NCBI GenBank assembly: GCA_020057805.1
Contig: JAGVFD010000003.1
Span: 1 to 7,214, forward strand
Length of the DNA stretch: 7,214 bases
From: Sideroxydans sp.
Lineage (GTDB): Bacteria > Pseudomonadota > Gammaproteobacteria > Burkholderiales > Gallionellaceae
Direction of reading: 5' to 3'
The notes under the pieces are model-generated. The model was given only the letters and a program-made list of their open reading frames with translations. It made no database searches and was not told the DNA's origin. Below are positions 5,781-7,214 of the stretch, in pieces. A program made the translations under genes and the position numbers. Within the stretch, counting starts at the first letter, position 1. Each line of letters opens with the position of its first letter.

Positions 5781-6013
5781 CGAATATTCTCCGAAGGTGA
5801 GGCAATCAGAACCCAGTTAGCCGATCTGTTGTAATCTTGATGGTGTTGGACGCTCTTGGACTTTTGAGCGGCCTTGAAGAGGTGAACGCGCAGCAGTGTC
5901 GCTGTCTGGGGCACCCATACCCCGCGCAGCAACTCAGGTAACGTGTCAAGGAGACACCTAAAAATACCGTCCCCTGATTTGCGCGCGTTCATTTGAATTT
6001 TACAACTACTCAT
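5777..6013 (-). CDS. hypothetical protein in the lambda cII position
   Basis: I do not recognise this 78-residue product. It is basic and soluble-looking, with a hydrophobic helix-like core (GIFRCLLDTLPELLRGVW and TATLLRVHLFKAA, about 16-50) and a polar tail. No HTH, metal-binding or membrane motif is visible. I placed the start at 6011-6013 because the ATG overlaps the upstream stop (ATGA) and AAGGA lies about 7 bases before it; the frame is open to 6091, but only inside the cro-like gene. Its stop overlaps the replication-gene start (ATGA). Its place between a Cro-like gene and an O-like gene is that of cII in lambdoid phages, but position alone does not give a function. Confidence 0.7.
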   Translation of the reverse strand: MSSCKIQMNARKSGDGIFRCLLDTLPELLRGVWVPQTATLLRVHLFKAAQKSKSVQHHQDYNRSANWVLIASPSENIR

Positions 6014-6273
6014 GATTTTTCCTTGAGTGGTTGTATTGGAGATACAGATTCTTTTGATTCCACCATGAGTTCTGGCCAAATAACTGCCCAATCATCCGGC
6101 CTCAGATCTTTACGAGTTACTTGCCCATTTGTGGCTTTCTCGATTGAGACGCAACGTTCCGTAGAAACTGGACGAGTTTTATTAACCCACTGGGAAATCA
6201 TTCCAAGACTTACTCCGACTGCGGCTGCAAGCTCGGTTCTTGGGTTTTTCTCTAGATATTCAGGTAAGTTCAT
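6010..6273 (-). CDS. Cro/YdaS-family helix-turn-helix regulator
   Basis: The 87-residue product begins with a Cro-type HTH domain (about 12-38: TELAAAVGVSLGMISQWVNKTRPVS). It continues into the conserved ending seen in YdaS/Cro-like prophage proteins (RCVSIEKATNGQVTRKDLRPDDWAVIWPEL). It is divergent from the CI-like gene across an 83-base operator region and opens the leftward operon, as cro does in phages. The likely role is DNA-bound repression of the CI-side promoter and of its own promoter once the element is induced. There is no Shine-Dalgarno before the ATG, and the predicted promoter -10 ends only 6 bases upstream, so the message may be leaderless. The stop overlaps the next start (ATGA). 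Confidence 0.87.
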   Translation of the reverse strand: MNLPEYLEKNPRTELAAAVGVSLGMISQWVNKTRPVSTERCVSIEKATNGQVTRKDLRPDDWAVIWPELMVESKESVSPIQPLKEKS

Positions 6274-6277
6274 GCGG

Positions 6278-6320
6278 CAATAGTAGCAAAGCTATTTTAA
6301 TAGCGCAATAGCTTTGCTAT
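6278..6320 (-). promoter_or_regulatory. paired operators between the cro-like and cI-like genes
   Basis: Two 13-bp palindromes, gTAGCAAAGCTAt (6283-6295) and aTAGCTTTGCTAt (6308-6320), lie with centres 25 bp apart. They form an exact 12-bp inverted repeat (AGCAAAGCTATT at 6286-6297 against AATAGCTTTGCT at 6307-6318). A further perfect palindrome GCTATTttAATAGC (6291-6304) overlaps the first. They cover the leftward -10 and touch both -35 elements, so binding should control both divergent genes. The Cro-like and CI-like proteins are the obvious ligands. Confidence 0.8.
6280..6308 (-). promoter_or_regulatory. predicted leftward promoter for the cro-like operon
   Basis: On the minus strand TTGCGC (6303-6308) and TACTAT (6280-6285) are separated by 17 bases. 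The -10 lies in the first operator palindrome. Transcription would start at or next to the ATG at 6273, leaving essentially no leader. The elements match consensus only moderately (3/6 and 4/6), but the same arrangement recurs before alpA. Confidence 0.5.
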
Positions 6321-6341
6321 TTGTTGCGACCGACTTAATAC
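6314..6341 (+). promoter_or_regulatory. predicted rightward promoter for the cI-like gene
   Basis: TTGCTA (6314-6319) and TAATAC (6336-6341) are separated by 16 bases. The -35 lies inside the second operator palindrome, so the gene should be autoregulated. The predicted start is about 8 bases before the ATG at 6357, leaving little or no room for a ribosome-binding site. Confidence 0.5.
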
Positions 6342-6356
6342 AACATAGTGCTGTAA

Positions 6357-6785
6357 ATGGATATAAACAAACTAGAGAGGTGGCAAATTGAGGATGCTTC
6401 TAGGCTAAAGCAGATATTTGAACGCTCAGAATATACTCAAGAAGCATTCGGCATCGAGTTCGACATCGGCAATCAGGCGATGGTCGGACAATATTTAAAT
6501 GCTAAACGCCCTCTAAATCTTGCGGCTGTTGGTAAATTTGCATATGGACTTAAAGTAACGATAGATGAGATAAGCCCTAACCTGGCCGCACAGATCAGAT
6601 CTCTAAGTACATTACTAACCCATGAAGATGAAGGGTATAAGCCCGTAAGTAAGCGAGCTGAGGCCGCCGCTCGAATTGTTGATGCAATGCCATCCGCGCA
6701 GCAGGATAAAGCCATTAAAATCGTTACTGCACTTGCTGAACCAGAAGGCAACGGTGGCGAAGCACCCAAACACGCATCGCAGTAA
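6357..6785 (+). CDS. CI-like XRE-family repressor lacking the S24 protease domain
   Basis: The 142-residue product has an HTH domain of the phage CI/P22 C2 type: EDASRLKQIFERSEYTQEAF, then IGNQAMVGQYLNAKRPLNLAAVGKFAYGLKVTIDEISP, about residues 12-74. A short helical C-terminal region (VSKRAEAAARIVDAMPSAQQ and on, about 97-127) follows. Full-length CI/LexA-type repressors are about 210-240 residues with a Ser/Lys self-cleaving S24 domain, which is absent here with no sign of a frameshift. This looks like a naturally short repressor that dimerises by its C-terminal helices. It would maintain the quiescent state through the divergent operators. How it is inactivated is not evident; RecA-triggered autocleavage is not available. 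No Shine-Dalgarno precedes the ATG, fitting a near-leaderless message like lambda cI from PRM. Confidence 0.85.
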   Translation: MDINKLERWQIEDASRLKQIFERSEYTQEAFGIEFDIGNQAMVGQYLNAKRPLNLAAVGKFAYGLKVTIDEISPNLAAQIRSLSTLLTHEDEGYKPVSKRAEAAARIVDAMPSAQQDKAIKIVTALAEPEGNGGEAPKHASQ

Positions 6786-6886
6786 CGTCTCACATATCCA
6801 AATCCAGCTTTCTTTCAGCTTTTAGCCAAAGCCGATGCCGTTCTGCGCCTCGCAAAATAAAAAACCCCTCTGATATGCCGCAAATA

Positions 6887-6929
6887 ATAGCATTGCTGTT
6901 GCTCTTTCTAACTAGCTTTGCTATTCTTT
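6887..6929 (+). promoter_or_regulatory. second copy of the paired operator module, upstream of alpA
   Basis: The palindromes aTAGCattGCTgt (6887-6899, one half-site change) and cTAGCTTTGCTAt (6912-6924) have centres 25 bp apart, as in the cro operator. Ungapped alignment of these 43 bases with the minus strand of 6320-6278 gives 32 identities. The module lies in the 163-base gap (6786-6948) after the cI-like gene; I see no gene and no convincing terminator in the rest of that gap. Confidence 0.75.
6899..6927 (+). promoter_or_regulatory. predicted promoter for the AlpA-family gene
   Basis: TTGCTC (6899-6904) and TATTCT (6922-6927) are separated by 17 bases. The -35 starts 6 bp and the -10 starts 4 bp downstream of the centres of the two palindromes, exactly as in the leftward cro-like promoter. 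The predicted transcript would begin near 6934. Confidence 0.5.
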
Positions 6930-6960
6930 ACTCACCTTCAAATTCAACGTGGTGGTAGAT

Positions 6961-7203
6961 ATGGCATCCTCGATTGATTGGCGTTCAATACAACTTATCA
7001 ACAAAAAAACATTGCTTGGCCTAATTCCATTATCAGAGAAATCCATCTACAACATGGAGAAACGTGGCGATTTCCCTAAAAGGATTGCACTTACTAGCCG
7101 CAATGTTGCTTGGGACTTGAAAGAAGTTACTGCATGGGTGGAGAGTCGAAAGTCGTCCGGCGCTCAAGCAGTCAGGCCAGGACAAACGGTTATTGTTTCT
7201 TAA
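6961..7203 (+). CDS. AlpA-family regulator / excisionase-type DNA-binding protein
   Basis: AlpA-family (MerR-like winged HTH) proteins act as excisionases/recombination directionality factors or as activators of integrase and excision genes on prophages and genomic islands. The 80-residue product shows the family pattern: QLINKKTLLGLIPLSEKSIYNMEKRGDFPKRIALTSRNVAWDL, with a wing followed by EVTAWVESR. I chose ATG 6961 over the in-frame GTGs at 6949 and 6952 because GGTGG (6951-6955) lies 5 bases before it, whereas nothing resembling a Shine-Dalgarno precedes the GTGs. The operator module upstream suggests shared control with the transfer genes. An integrase gene would be expected nearby but is not within the window. 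Confidence 0.85.
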   Translation: MASSIDWRSIQLINKKTLLGLIPLSEKSIYNMEKRGDFPKRIALTSRNVAWDLKEVTAWVESRKSSGAQAVRPGQTVIVS

Positions 7204-7214
7204 TCGTCCAGCCA

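Noticed and set aside
6786..6886. Terminator or small RNA after the cI-like gene
   Set aside because: A-rich and C-rich runs are present but I find no stable stem followed by Ts, and no promoter-like start for an RNA.

Overview
The window reads as part of an integrative conjugative element, or a closely related plasmid, from a Gram-negative bacterium, probably a beta- or gammaproteobacterium. The reasons are an F-type type IV secretion (T4SS) gene run in the classic order traA-traL-traE-traK-traB, a FlhD/FlhC-type activator pair like SetCD/AcaCD of SXT/R391 elements and IncA/C plasmids, a phage-style repressor switch and an AlpA-family excisionase/regulator. The host genus cannot be fixed from the sequence. 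The relaxase, coupling protein, oriT, integrase and the rest of the T4SS are not in the window.

Layout, right to left. At 6271-6359 a divergent control region separates a rightward CI-like repressor (6357-6785) from a long leftward gene train. An AlpA-family gene (6961-7203) lies right of the repressor. The leftward train starts with a Cro/YdaS-like HTH gene, an unrecognised 78-codon gene, and a phage O-like replication initiator containing tandem repeats and a large hairpin. It continues with flhD-like and flhC-like activator genes, a VirB1-like lytic transglycosylase and an OmpA-domain lipoprotein. These seven genes all overlap their neighbours by 4 or 8 bases, so they look like one translationally coupled operon. 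An 81-base gap (2777-2857) follows, and then the T4SS genes: pilin traA, a small membrane protein, traL, traE, traK and the 5' part of traB, which runs off the left edge.

The order copies a lambdoid early region: cI <-> cro, a gene in the cII slot, O with repeats inside it, then a late activator. Here the late activator is FlhDC-like and the late genes are conjugation genes rather than head and tail genes. The inferred logic is that the CI-like protein keeps the element quiet, and that release of the leftward promoter yields Cro, replication initiator and FlhDC, which then switches on transfer.

The most distinctive DNA signal is a 43-bp promoter/operator module. It is present once in front of the cro-like gene (minus strand, 6278-6320) and again in front of alpA (plus strand, 6887-6929), with identical geometry of two TAGC-nnn-GCTA palindromes and the -35/-10 elements. 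This suggests that one repressor coordinates transfer/replication and excision.
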